64,000 nucleotides of DNA. It comes from Streptomyces canus. GTDB lineage: Bacteria; Actinomycetota; Actinomycetes; Streptomycetales; Streptomycetaceae. The stretch is from positions 62,001 through 126,000 of the forward strand of contig NZ_KQ948668.1 in NCBI RefSeq assembly GCF_001514145.1, written 5' to 3'. Position 1 is the first letter of the stretch. Each line of letters opens with the position of its first letter. Shown one piece after another: positions 6,318 to 14,666 of this stretch. The translations under genes and the position numbers were made by a program. Under the pieces are notes generated by a model, which was not told where the DNA came from, searched no databases, and saw only the letters and a list, made by a program, of their open reading frames with translations.

Positions 6318-7550
6318 TCAGAGCGCGCTGCCCGCCTTCCAGTCCGACCACGACAGGTTCCAGCCGTTGAGCCCGTTCGACGGTTCCACGGTCTTCTCGC
6401 CGGAGTTCTTCACGATCACGACATCGCCGAGCAGGGAGCTCTCGTAGAACTTGTAGCCGTCCACGGAGCTGTCGTTCGCGCCCTTGGCGTCGTGCAGGCC
6501 GACACAGCCGTGGCTGGTGTTCCGGCTGCCGAACACCGAGGTGGCCGCCCAGTAGTTGCCGTGCACGAAGGTGCCGGAGGTGGTCAGGCGCTGGGCGTGC
6601 GGGACGTCGGAGATGTCGTACTCGTCGCCGAGGCCGACCGTCGAGGACTCCATGCGGGTCTGCTTGAACCGCTCGCTGATCACCATGATCCCGGACCAGG
6701 TGGTGTGGTCGGAGTCGCCGCCGGAGACGGGGTACGTGGCGATCGTCTCGCCGTCCCTCTTCACCACCATCTCCTTGGTGGACAGGTCGACCGTGCTGAT
6801 CTGCTCGCGGCCGATGTGGAAGGTGACGTCCTTGGACTGCACGCCGTAGACCCCGGCGGATCCTTGAACGTCCTTGAGCCGCAGGCCGAGCGTGATCTTC
6901 GTGCCGGCCGCCCAGTAGGTCTCGGGCCGGAAGTCGAGCCGGGTGTCGTTGAACCAGTGGCCCACGATCTCGACCGCGGGTTCGGCGGTCACCGTGATCG
7001 CCTTCTGGACGGCGGCCCTGTCGGACACGGCGTGCGAGAAGTTGAGGGAGACGGGCATGCCGACGCCGGAGGTGGTGTTCGCCTCGGGGGTGAAGTAACC
7101 CACGAACGTCTCGCCGGGGGACTTCGTGGTGAAGGTCGCCGTCTTCGCGGTGCCGTCCTGTGCGGTGACCGCGACCGTGTACTTGGTGCCCGAGTACGGG
7201 TTCGTCGTCGAAGTCCAGGTGGTCTTCGCGTCGTTGAGCGATCCGGCCAGCGTGGAGCCGTCGTTGCCGGTCACCTTCACGGAGGCCAGGGTGCCGTCGG
7301 TCACGGTGACCTCGACGGGACCGGCGAAGTCGGCCTTCCTGGTCCCGTCGGCGGGGGTGACCGTGATGGCCGCCTTCTTCGCGGCCGCTCGGGCGGACGC
7401 GGTCGACGTCCCCTCCGAGGCGTCCGCGGATCCACTGCAGCCCGTCAGGACGACGGCCGCCGGCACGGCACCCAGGGCGGCGAGCATCCCGCGCCGGGAC
7501 CACCTCTCCGGCTGTCGCCCGGACCGGTTCGATATGTGCGGGACGCCCAC
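6318..7550 (-). CDS. L,D-transpeptidase lipoprotein with Ig-like domain (YkuD family)
   Basis: The GTG start at 7550 is chosen because GGAAGG lies 6 nt upstream (complement of 7557-7562); this gives 410 residues. The N-terminus has a twin-arginine-like WSRRGMLAALGA followed by lipobox LTGC, so the protein is probably exported and lipid-anchored. Two Ig-like/YkuD-associated domains (about residues 50-260) precede the YkuD catalytic domain. That domain is recognised by HGNYWAATSVFG...NTSHGCVGL with the catalytic Cys and its His partner. Such enzymes make 3-3 cross-links in peptidoglycan outside the membrane. It converges with the XRE gene, whose stop is 6 bp away. The 170 bp upstream to 7720 show no gene. 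Confidence 0.92.
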   Translation of the reverse strand: MGVPHISNRSGRQPERWSRRGMLAALGAVPAAVVLTGCSGSADASEGTSTASARAAAKKAAITVTPADGTRKADFAGPVEVTVTDGTLASVKVTGNDGSTLAGSLNDAKTTWTSTTNPYSGTKYTVAVTAQDGTAKTATFTTKSPGETFVGYFTPEANTTSGVGMPVSLNFSHAVSDRAAVQKAITVTAEPAVEIVGHWFNDTRLDFRPETYWAAGTKITLGLRLKDVQGSAGVYGVQSKDVTFHIGREQISTVDLSTKEMVVKRDGETIATYPVSGGDSDHTTWSGIMVISERFKQTRMESSTVGLGDEYDISDVPHAQRLTTSGTFVHGNYWAATSVFGSRNTSHGCVGLHDAKGANDSSVDGYKFYESSLLGDVVIVKNSGEKTVEPSNGLNGWNLSWSDWKAGSAL

Positions 7551-7720
7551 GGCACACCTTCCTGAGATATCCACCTTTGCGGGGCATCGTGCGCCTCGTA
7601 CCTGGGTTGATCCTTTGAAACGGGGGGTGACTGTCTGAGATTCCGGTGAGGAGTCGCTGAGGCCGCGCGCGAGGCGCCCGGGGCTCGCCTGGAGCGCCCG
7701 GGCACTGTCCGCCGCAGCCG

Positions 7721-9832
7721 TCAGACCTTCGTCGTCACCGACGGCTCGGCCGCAGCCCCCTCCCGCAGCCCGAACCGGTCGTGCACCCTGCGCAGCGGCC
7801 CGGGCGCCCACCAGGCGTGTCGGCCGAGCAGTGCCATGGTCGCCGGGACCAGCAGCATCCGTACGACCGTCGCGTCGATCAGCACCGCCAGGGTCAGACC
7901 GAGGCCGATCTGGAGGATGGGGGAGAACCCGCCGGTCATGAAGGCGCCGAACACGACCGCGAGGAGCAGGGCGGCGCAGGTGACGACCCGCCCGGAGCGG
8001 CGCAGCCCGGTCACCACGGCCTCGTGGTCGTCCCCGGTGCGCAGCCGGCTCTCCCGCATCCGGGCCAGGATGAACAGCTCGTAGTCCATGGCGAGCCCGA
8101 ACGCGATCGACACGATCAGCGGCGGTGCGGTCAGGCTCAGCGCGCCCAGCCCCTCGCCGCCGAGCAGCCCGGCCCCGTGGCCGTCCTGGAAGACCCACAC
8201 CACCACGCCGAGCGCCGCGCCCAGACTGAGCAGGGTGGTCGCGATCGTGCGCAGCGGGATCAGCACCGAGCCGGTGAAGGCGAACAGCAGGACGAAGATG
8301 CCGGCCAGGACGGTCAGGGCCGCCCACGGCGCCCGGTCGGCGAGCATCGCGCGGAAGTCGACCAGCCGGGCCGCGACCCCGGTCACCTCGACGGGCTCGT
8401 CACCGCGTACGTCCCGTACCCGCTCGACGAGGCCGGTGGCCGCCTTGCCGTCCACGGTGCCGGGCGGCTGCAGTTCCACGACGGTGTTGCCGCCCGGCAG
8501 TTCACGGGACTCCGAGTCCGGGACCAGGGCGCGGATGCGGTCGAGGGTCGCGGTGTCGGTGCCGGGCTTCAGGACGACGATCACGGGGGAGACGCCGGTG
8601 CCCTTCGGGAAGTGCGCGTCGACGGTGTCGTACAACTGCCGTGCCTCGGTACCGGAAGGCAGTTGCCGGGCGTCACCGATGGAGATCCGCATGCCGGTCA
8701 CGGGCAGGGCGAGGAGCAGCAGGGCCGGGACGACGGTGACCAGGACGGCGATCCGGCGGCGCCGCGCCAAGCGGGCGAGGCGGGCGAAGACCCGGCCCTC
8801 CTCGTCCAGGGAGCGTGCCTTCGAGGGCCGGATCCTCCCCCCGAACTTCGTGAGCAGCGCGGGCAGCAGCGTGACCGCGGCCAGCATGTCGACCACGACG
8901 ACGGCGGCGACGGCCAGGCCCATGCTGCGCAGGAACACGCTCGGGAAGACCAGCAGGCCGGTCAGGCTGACGGCCACGGTGAGCCCGGAGAACAGCACGG
9001 TCCGGCCGGCCGCGTCGACCGTGCGGTGCACGGCCTCGACCAGGTCTTCGGTGGACTCGGTGCGCCGTCGTTCCTCGCGGAAGCGGACCAGCATCAACAG
9101 GGCGTAGTCGATGGCGAGTCCGAGGCCCAGCATGGTGGTGACCTGGATCGCGTACACCGAGATGTCGGTGACCTGGCTGAAGGCGAACAGTCCCAGGAAG
9201 GCACCCGCGATCCCGCTCACCGCGATCACCAGCGGCAGCGCGGCGGCGCGCAGTCCGCCGAACACGACGAGCAGCAGGGCGAGGACGACCGGCAGGGAGA
9301 TCAACTCGGCGTTCTTCACATCCTCCTGGGCGCGCTCACCGAGTTGTCGCCCGAGCAGTTCGCCGCCGCTGACGTGGACGTCGGGTGCGTCGATCCGCTT
9401 GATGGTCTCGACGGCCGAGTCCGTCGCCTCCTCCTCGGCCTCGTCGCTCAGGCCGCCCTCGAAGGTGACCGGGACGACGAGGGCCTGCCCGTCGCGGGCG
9501 GTGAGACCGGGCGTGGTGTACGGGTCCGGTACATCGGCCACCCCGGCGATCCTCCGGACCTCGGCGACGGTCCGCTCGACCTGGGCGCGCAGGGCGGCGT
9601 CGGAGACCGGCTCGCCCGCGACGACCGCGGTGACGGACTCGCCGGTCGGGTCCACGCCGGAGAGATAGTCGTCGGCCATGTCGGACTCGGTGCCGGGCAC
9701 GTCGGGCACGTCGTCGGAGAGGTCGGCGAAGACGCCCGTCCCGAGGCCGAAGCCCAGCAGCAGGAAGGCGGCCCAGAGGCCGATGACGGTCAGCGGGCGG
9801 CGAGTCGCTGCCCGGGCGAGGGTGGAGAGCAC
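7721..9832 (-). CDS. MMPL-family (RND-type) membrane exporter
   Basis: The GTG start at 9832 is preferred because GGGAGG (complement of 9838-9843) sits 5 nt upstream; it gives 703 residues, the usual size of Streptomyces MMPL proteins. The order is a first transmembrane helix (RRPLTVIGLWAAFLLLGFGLG), a large periplasmic-side loop, a five-helix block with the conserved Asp-Tyr pair GLGLAIDYALLMLVRFREE, a second loop, and a second helix block with AFGLAMDYELFILARMRE. These proteins use proton motive force to move lipids, siderophores or drugs across the membrane. No acyltransferase or PKS is nearby to name the cargo; the divergent VOC gene is the only close neighbour. Confidence 0.92.
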   Translation of the reverse strand: MLSTLARAATRRPLTVIGLWAAFLLLGFGLGTGVFADLSDDVPDVPGTESDMADDYLSGVDPTGESVTAVVAGEPVSDAALRAQVERTVAEVRRIAGVADVPDPYTTPGLTARDGQALVVPVTFEGGLSDEAEEEATDSAVETIKRIDAPDVHVSGGELLGRQLGERAQEDVKNAELISLPVVLALLLVVFGGLRAAALPLVIAVSGIAGAFLGLFAFSQVTDISVYAIQVTTMLGLGLAIDYALLMLVRFREERRRTESTEDLVEAVHRTVDAAGRTVLFSGLTVAVSLTGLLVFPSVFLRSMGLAVAAVVVVDMLAAVTLLPALLTKFGGRIRPSKARSLDEEGRVFARLARLARRRRIAVLVTVVPALLLLALPVTGMRISIGDARQLPSGTEARQLYDTVDAHFPKGTGVSPVIVVLKPGTDTATLDRIRALVPDSESRELPGGNTVVELQPPGTVDGKAATGLVERVRDVRGDEPVEVTGVAARLVDFRAMLADRAPWAALTVLAGIFVLLFAFTGSVLIPLRTIATTLLSLGAALGVVVWVFQDGHGAGLLGGEGLGALSLTAPPLIVSIAFGLAMDYELFILARMRESRLRTGDDHEAVVTGLRRSGRVVTCAALLLAVVFGAFMTGGFSPILQIGLGLTLAVLIDATVVRMLLVPATMALLGRHAWWAPGPLRRVHDRFGLREGAAAEPSVTTKV

Positions 9833-10027
9833 GGTCGCCTCCCGGCGGGTCGAGGAGTGATACCGCCCCCAGATTCGTGCCGCGGGCGTGATCACCGGAT
9901 CGCCGGAGCGGGCGGTTTCCGGGACTCCGCCGTACGGGTGAGACAGGGTGCTCCCTCACTCCTCGGAGGGAGGAATCTCCGGTACCGGTCGCGGGGTTGA
10001 CCGAGCAGACACCATCGAGGAGGCCGT

Positions 10028-10435
10028 ATGTCCGAGGTACCACCCCCCGTCCGTGAACTCCGGCTCGTCGTCACGGCGGAGGACTACGACGAGGCGCTGC
10101 GCTTCTACCGGGACGTCCTCGGACTGCCCGAACGGGCCGCGTTCTCCTCACCCGACGGGCGGGTCACCATTCTGGAGGCGGGGCGGGCGACGCTGGAGCT
10201 GACGGACCCGAACCACGCGGCGTTCATCGACGAGGTCGAGGTGGGGCGGCGGGTCGCGGGACACATCCGCGTGGCGTTCGAGGTGGACGACTCGGCTCTC
10301 ACCACGGCCAGGCTGGCGGAGGCCGGAGCGGAGGTGGTCGCCGAGCCGACCCGTACGCCGTGGAACTCGCTGAACTCCCGCCTGGAAGCGCCTGGTTCGC
10401 TTCAGCTGACCCTCTTCACCGAGCTCGGGGACTAG
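10028..10435 (+). CDS. VOC-family (glyoxalase/bleomycin-resistance fold) protein
   Basis: The 135-residue single-domain protein starts at ATG 10028 behind GAGGAGG. It has the duplicated beta-alpha-beta-beta-beta fold: ELRLVVTAEDYDEALRFYRD in the first half, then IRVAFEVDDSALTTARLAEAGAEVV and LEAPGSLQLTLF in the second, with usual metal-site Glu and His positions partly replaced. The function could be a lyase, isomerase or drug-binding role; the family alone does not say. Its last four bases overlap the convergent response-regulator gene (10432-10435). Confidence 0.85.
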   Translation: MSEVPPPVRELRLVVTAEDYDEALRFYRDVLGLPERAAFSSPDGRVTILEAGRATLELTDPNHAAFIDEVEVGRRVAGHIRVAFEVDDSALTTARLAEAGAEVVAEPTRTPWNSLNSRLEAPGSLQLTLFTELGD

Positions 10436-11100
10436 GGGGAACCCGGCGCCACCAGACCCGTCTCGTACGCGCAGATCACCGCCTGCACCCGGTCCCGCAG
10501 GCCGAGCTTGCTCAGGACGTTGCTGACATGGGTCTTGACCGTGTGCTCGCTGACGAACAGCGTCGTCGCGATCTCCGCGTTGGACAGGCCCCGCGCCAGC
10601 ATCCGCAGGGTCTCCACCTCGCGGGCCGTCAGGACGTCCAGGCGGTCCGGGGTGGCCCCGGTGGCGGCCTCCTCGCGGCGGCGGCGCACGATGTCCGCGA
10701 CCAGGCGGCGGGTGATGGCCGGCGCGAGCAGGGAGTCGCCGCCCGCCACCACGCGGACCGCGTGCACGAGATCGTCCCGGCGCACGTCCTTGAGGAGGAA
10801 GCCGCTGGCCCCCGCGTAGAGCGCGTCGTACACGTACTCGTCGAGGTCGAAGGTGGTCAGCATGACCACCTTGCAGCTCGACTGCGCGCACACCCGCCGG
10901 GCCGCCTCCAGGCCGTCCATGACCGGCATCCGGATGTCGAGGAGCAGCACGTCGGGGGTGTGCCGGCGCACCGCGTCGACCGCCTCGGCGCCGTCCCCGG
11001 CCTCGGCGACCACCTTGATGTCCTGCTGCGCCTCCAGGATCATGCTGAAGCCGCTGCGAACCAGTTCCTGGTCGTCGGCGACGACCACCCGGATGCTCAC
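10432..11100 (-). CDS. NarL/FixJ-family two-component response regulator
   Basis: The 222-residue protein starts with GTG at 11100, overlapping the kinase stop in a GTGA. The receiver domain occupies about residues 1-120, with the acidic pair in VVADDQ, phospho-acceptor Asp in DVLLLDIRMPVMDG and the conserved Lys in FLLKDV. The LuxR-type helix-turn-helix (LTAREVETLRMLARGLSNAEI, HTVKTHVSNVLSKL) lies at about residues 150-215. It is translationally coupled to the sensor kinase and will be its partner. No target is obvious; the divergent-facing MMPL and VOC genes are candidates by position only. Confidence 0.93.
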   Translation of the reverse strand: MSIRVVVADDQELVRSGFSMILEAQQDIKVVAEAGDGAEAVDAVRRHTPDVLLLDIRMPVMDGLEAARRVCAQSSCKVVMLTTFDLDEYVYDALYAGASGFLLKDVRRDDLVHAVRVVAGGDSLLAPAITRRLVADIVRRRREEAATGATPDRLDVLTAREVETLRMLARGLSNAEIATTLFVSEHTVKTHVSNVLSKLGLRDRVQAVICAYETGLVAPGSP

Positions 11101-12293
11101 CCGAGGGCCGCTTCCCGGTCCGCGCCGGCGGGCAGTCGTACGACGACCCGGAAGCCCCCCTCCGGACCCGTCCCGGTCTCCGCGCTGCCCCCGCAGGCGG
11201 CCGCCCGCTCCCTGAGGCCGATCAGTCCGTGCCCGCCGTCCGAGCGGGCCGGTCCGCTGCCGTCGTCGGTCACCGTGAGGGTCAACTCGTCCTCCGCCCA
11301 GTCGAGTTCCACCTGTGCGCAGGAAGCGTACGCGTGCTTCACCGTGTTGGTCAGGGCCTCCTGCACCGCGCGATAGGCGGCGACCTCGGTGTCCGGGGGG
11401 AGAGGGCGCGGCCGGCCCCGTACGGTCAACGCGACGTGCAGCCGCGTCGAGTCGGAGACCTGCCGGACCAGGCCGGGCAGTCCGGCGAGGTCCGGCTGGG
11501 GCAGCCTGGCGGCACCACCACGGCGCTCCTCCTCCTTCAACACCCCCAGGATGCGCCGCAGTTGGGCCATCGCGTCCCGTCCGCTGGCCGCGATCGCGTC
11601 GAACGCCGCCTCGGCGCGGTCCGGATCACTGCGCACCACGACCGGGCCCGCCTCCGCCTGGACGACCATCAGGCTCACCGCGTGCGCGAGGATGTCGTGC
11701 ATGTCCCGGGCGATCCGGGACCGTTCCTGGGCGATGGCCCGCGCGGTCTCCGCGGCCCGCTCCCGCTCCAGCCTGCTGGCCCGGTCCTCGACGGCGGCGG
11801 TGTACGCGCGCTGGACGCGGGCCAGTACGCCGAGGCCGTAGGCACAGATCATGCCGGTGAGGTGGAAGGCGTACTCGAAGGGCTCGGAGTGCTCCTTGTG
11901 CTGCATGGTCAGCACGGCCCCGAGCAGCCAGCTCGCCAGCATCGTGCGGCGCTGCCAGGGCAGGCCCTGGGCGGCCATCGTGTAGAGGACCACGAAGCCG
12001 CCGTAGAGCACGTCGGGCGGTGGCGCGTGGTAGTAGGCCATCGCCGTGGTGGCCGCCGAGACCGCCAGGGCGCACACGTAGGGGGAGCGGCGCCGCCAGA
12101 CGAGGGGGACGGCGGTGGCGGCCCCCAGCAGCCAGCCCACCAGGCTCAGACGGTCGTCCCCCTCGTCCGGGAACATCCACTGCAGGGACGCGGCGAACAG
12201 CACCAGCACGGCGAGTGCGCTGTCGACGACGTACGGGTTCGTCGTCCTCAGGCGGGTCACGACGGGGGCGTACCAGGACCGGGCATCGGACAT
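11097..12293 (-). CDS. Sensor histidine kinase, NarL-type (HisKA_3)
   Basis: The 398-residue membrane kinase starts at ATG 12293 with GAGGAG upstream. About residues 1-160 contain several hydrophobic helices (VDSALAVLVLFAASLQWMF, LVGWLLGAATAVPLVW and others) without a large extracellular loop, so it probably senses a membrane or intramembrane signal. The dimerisation motif ERSRIARDMHDILAHAV carries the phospho-His, and the ATPase domain has NTVKHA (N box) and DDGSGPARSDGGHGLIGLRERA (G boxes). It overlaps its response regulator by 4 bp. This is the common actinobacterial two-helix-box kinase form; the signal is unknown. Confidence 0.92.
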   Translation of the reverse strand: MSDARSWYAPVVTRLRTTNPYVVDSALAVLVLFAASLQWMFPDEGDDRLSLVGWLLGAATAVPLVWRRRSPYVCALAVSAATTAMAYYHAPPPDVLYGGFVVLYTMAAQGLPWQRRTMLASWLLGAVLTMQHKEHSEPFEYAFHLTGMICAYGLGVLARVQRAYTAAVEDRASRLERERAAETARAIAQERSRIARDMHDILAHAVSLMVVQAEAGPVVVRSDPDRAEAAFDAIAASGRDAMAQLRRILGVLKEEERRGGAARLPQPDLAGLPGLVRQVSDSTRLHVALTVRGRPRPLPPDTEVAAYRAVQEALTNTVKHAYASCAQVELDWAEDELTLTVTDDGSGPARSDGGHGLIGLRERAAACGGSAETGTGPEGGFRVVVRLPAGADREAALG

Positions 12294-12351
12294 GAGCGGC
12301 TCCTCGGGGCCGGGGCCGTTCCAGTATCACGACGCCGACGCGGCCGGGTCC

Positions 12352-13137
12352 TCACCGGTGAGAGGGATATCCGGCACCCGATCGGGGCGGGACGGTGGGC
12401 TGCCAGCCCAGTGCCCGCGAGATCCCGAGCGCCGCGAGCCGTACCGCGGGGATCAACGCCGGCACCTGGGCGTCGGCCTGGGGCACCACCACCGACACGG
12501 CCGCGACCACCTTCCCGTCGGGTCCGCACACGGGGGCGGCCACCGAGAGGGCGTCGTCGGTGACCTGACGGCTGCTCACCGCGACGCCGGTGCGCCGGAC
12601 CTCGGCGAGCACCCGGCGCAGTTTCGCCGGCTCGGTGATCGTGTACGGCGTGAACACGGCGAGCGGGGTCGCGCAGTACTCCTCCTGCTCCCACGGCTCG
12701 CAGTGCGCCAGCAGCACCAGGCCGACCCCGGTGGCGTGCAGCGGCCAGCGCGCCCCCACCCGGATGTGCACGCCGACCGACGAACGCCCCGCGATCCACT
12801 CGATGTAGACGACGTCCGAGCCGTCGCGCACCGCCAACTGCACGTTCTCGTGGGTGGCTTCGTACAGGTCCTCCAGATACGGCAGTGCCAGCTGTCTGAG
12901 CGCGACCCCGCGCGGCGCGAGCGCGGCGACCTCCCACAGCCTGAGCCCGACGTGGTAGACGCCGGCGTCGTCCCGCTCCAGAGCGCCCCAGTCGGTCAGC
13001 GCGCCCACCAGCCGGTGGGTGGTGGTCAGGGTCAGCCCCGCACGCCGGCTGATGTCGGTCAGGGACAGCGCCGGGTGCTCGTGGTCGAAGGCGGCGAGCA
13101 CGGACAGCAGCCGGTCCGGCGCCGAGCGCAAGGTCAT
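12352..13137 (-). CDS. IclR-family transcriptional regulator
   Basis: The 261-residue protein starts at ATG 13137 inside the ATGA overlap with the MarR gene. The N-terminal winged helix reads RLLSVLAAFDHEHPALSLTD then RRAGLTLTTTHRLVGAL. The C-terminal effector domain (about residues 80-250) has DGSDVVYIEWIAGRSSVGV, RWPLHATGVGLVLLAH and a late AAPVCGPDGKVVAAVSVV, typical of IclR ligand domains binding small carboxylic or aromatic acids. It is co-transcribed with the MarR regulator and divergent from the hydroxycinnamate-type operon, so it probably controls the same or a following pathway step. Confidence 0.9.
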   Translation of the reverse strand: MTLRSAPDRLLSVLAAFDHEHPALSLTDISRRAGLTLTTTHRLVGALTDWGALERDDAGVYHVGLRLWEVAALAPRGVALRQLALPYLEDLYEATHENVQLAVRDGSDVVYIEWIAGRSSVGVHIRVGARWPLHATGVGLVLLAHCEPWEQEEYCATPLAVFTPYTITEPAKLRRVLAEVRRTGVAVSSRQVTDDALSVAAPVCGPDGKVVAAVSVVVPQADAQVPALIPAVRLAALGISRALGWQPTVPPRSGAGYPSHR

Positions 13138-13553
13138 GGCTGGTCGGCGACCCTCAGCAGGAGCGCCTGGAGTGTCTCGCGCTCGGCGGGGTCGAGCGGG
13201 GCGAGCAGGTCGTTGGTCACCCGTAGGCCGGCCTCGTCGGTGCCGCGCAGGAAGGCGCGGCCTTCCTCGGTGAGCACGACGATCTTGCTGCGGCGGTCGT
13301 CGGGGGAGGGGCGGCGCTCGGTCAGGCCCAGTTTCTCCAGGTCGTCGACCAGGCCGACGATCGCGCTGGGGTCGTAGCCGAGCCGGGTGCTCAGCTCCCG
13401 CTGGAGGGCGCCCGCGGACCCGGCGAGATAGCGCAGCACCGCGTAGTGGCGCAGTCGCAGCCCCGACTCCTGGAGGAACGTGTTGAACAGCTGACCCGAG
13501 CGCAGGCCCAGGCGGTACAGCAGATAACCGGTGTCCGCGTGCAGCCCGCGCAT
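13134..13553 (-). CDS. MarR-family repressor, probable CouR/PhdR-like hydroxycinnamoyl-CoA sensor
   Basis: The 139-residue winged-helix protein starts at ATG 13553 with GGAGGAG upstream. It shows the MarR core: HYAVLRYLAGSAGALQRELS, YDPSAIVGLVDDLEKLGLTERR (recognition helix), DDRRSKIVVLTEEG (wing) and a C-terminal dimer helix. It is divergent from a ligase/hydratase/dehydrogenase/amidohydrolase operon with the same content as the cou/phd p-hydroxycinnamate clusters. In those clusters a MarR protein (CouR, PhdR) represses until the CoA thioester is formed. A MarR-like imperfect palindrome overlaps the divergent promoter. The MarR assignment is firm; the effector is inferred from context. Confidence 0.82.
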   Translation of the reverse strand: MRGLHADTGYLLYRLGLRSGQLFNTFLQESGLRLRHYAVLRYLAGSAGALQRELSTRLGYDPSAIVGLVDDLEKLGLTERRPSPDDRRSKIVVLTEEGRAFLRGTDEAGLRVTNDLLAPLDPAERETLQALLLRVADQP

Positions 13554-13668
13554 CCACGGCTCCTCCGAGTCGATGGGCTTCGGGGTGACGTGCTGGCGTG
13601 TGATGGCGGGCTCCTCGGGCTCGGTGTGTCAGGGAGATTCCAGCATGACGCACCCGAAGGTCTCCAAC

Positions 13669-13701
13669 AACTATTGACGTCACCAATTATTGCTCTTAGC
13701 T
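13669..13701 (+). promoter_or_regulatory. Promoter and MarR-type operator of the hydroxycinnamate-type operon
   Basis: TTGACG at 13674-13679 and TTAGCT at 13696-13701, 16 nt apart, make a vegetative-type promoter for the rightward operon. An imperfect palindrome with arms ATTG (13673-13676) and CAAT (13684-13687), extended by matching AA/TT at its outer ends (13669-13691), covers the -35 and spacer. MarR repressors bind AT-rich palindromes of this size. The site also lies upstream of the leftward MarR gene, so autorepression is likely. Confidence 0.55.
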
Positions 13702-13748
13702 TCGATCTCGTAGCCGCACCCCATGTGAACCCATGAAGGGACCCGCTC

Positions 13749-14666
13749 GTGTCCAGCATCGATCTCTCCGGCAAGGTCGCCGTCGTCACCGGCAGCGGCC
13801 GGGGCCTCGGCCTCGCCTACGCGCACGCCCTCGCCGCCCACGGCGCCTCCGTGGTGGTCAACGACGTCGACGAGGCGGTCGCCGAGCAGGCCGTGAAGTC
13901 CATCGTGGCGGCTGGCGGCACCGCCGTCGCCGAGGTGGTCCCGGTCGGCACCACCGAGGCCGCCGAGCGGCTGGTGGGCCGGGCGGTGGAGGAGTTCGGA
14001 CGGCTCGACATCCTGGTCACCAACGCGGGCATCCTGCGTGACAAGGTGCTGTGGAAGATGACCGACGACGACTTCGACGCGGTGATCACGACCCACCTCA
14101 AGGGCACCTTCACCTGCGCCCGCGCCGCCGCGGTCCGCATGCGCGAGCAGGGCGAGGGCGGCTCCCTGATCCTGGTCGGCTCCCCGGCCGGGCAGCGCGG
14201 CAACTTCGGACAGACGAACTACGCCGCCGCCAAGGCCGGCATCGCCGCCTTCGCCCGCACCTGGTCCATGGAACTGGGCCGCGCCGGCATCACCGTCAAC
14301 GCGATCGTGCCGGTCGCGGCCACCGCGATGACCGAGACCATCCCCGCCTTCGCCCCGTACATCGAGGCCATGAGGAACGGCGAGCCGCTCCCGGACTTCC
14401 TCCGCAAGGGCGAGGGCTTCGGCACCCCCGAGGACTGCGCGGCCCTGGTCCCCTTCCTCGCCTCCGAGGCCGCCCGGGGCATCACCGGGCAGGCCATCGG
14501 CATCGGCGGCGACAAGGTGGCACTCTGGTCCCATCCGCAGGAGATCAGGGCGGCCTACGCCGACGGCGGCTGGACCCCCGACACCCTGGCCGACGCCTTC
14601 CCGACGTCGGTGGGCGCCGAGCTCCAGACGGTCGGCATCCCGGCACCGAAGCTTCCGGAGGCGTGA
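13749..14666 (+). CDS. SDR dehydrogenase, probable CouN/PhdC-type beta-hydroxyacyl-CoA dehydrogenase
   Basis: The 305-residue protein starts at GTG 13749 behind GAAGGGA. It is a classical SDR: TGSGRGLGLAYA nucleotide motif, NDVDEAV acidic turn, LVTNAGIL, catalytic Ser near LVGSPAGQRG and Tyr-x3-Lys in NYAAAKAGIAAFA. An about 60-residue C-terminal extension is typical of the longer dehydrogenases acting on acyl-CoA substrates. As first gene of the operon with an amidohydrolase, an acyl-CoA ligase and a MaoC hydratase, the best reading is oxidation of 3-hydroxy-3-(4-hydroxyphenyl)propionyl-CoA to the beta-keto thioester. The stop and next start share TGATG. Confidence 0.8.
   Translation: MSSIDLSGKVAVVTGSGRGLGLAYAHALAAHGASVVVNDVDEAVAEQAVKSIVAAGGTAVAEVVPVGTTEAAERLVGRAVEEFGRLDILVTNAGILRDKVLWKMTDDDFDAVITTHLKGTFTCARAAAVRMREQGEGGSLILVGSPAGQRGNFGQTNYAAAKAGIAAFARTWSMELGRAGITVNAIVPVAATAMTETIPAFAPYIEAMRNGEPLPDFLRKGEGFGTPEDCAALVPFLASEAARGITGQAIGIGGDKVALWSHPQEIRAAYADGGWTPDTLADAFPTSVGAELQTVGIPAPKLPEA

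Noticed and set aside
6318..8327. Extension of the L,D-transpeptidase upstream to 669 codons
   Set aside because: It would cover the end of the MMPL gene. GTG 7550 has a good ribosome site and a proper signal peptide follows.
11097..12293. Two-component system as regulator of the MMPL exporter
   Set aside because: The VOC gene lies between them and there is no shared operator visible. Position alone is not enough.
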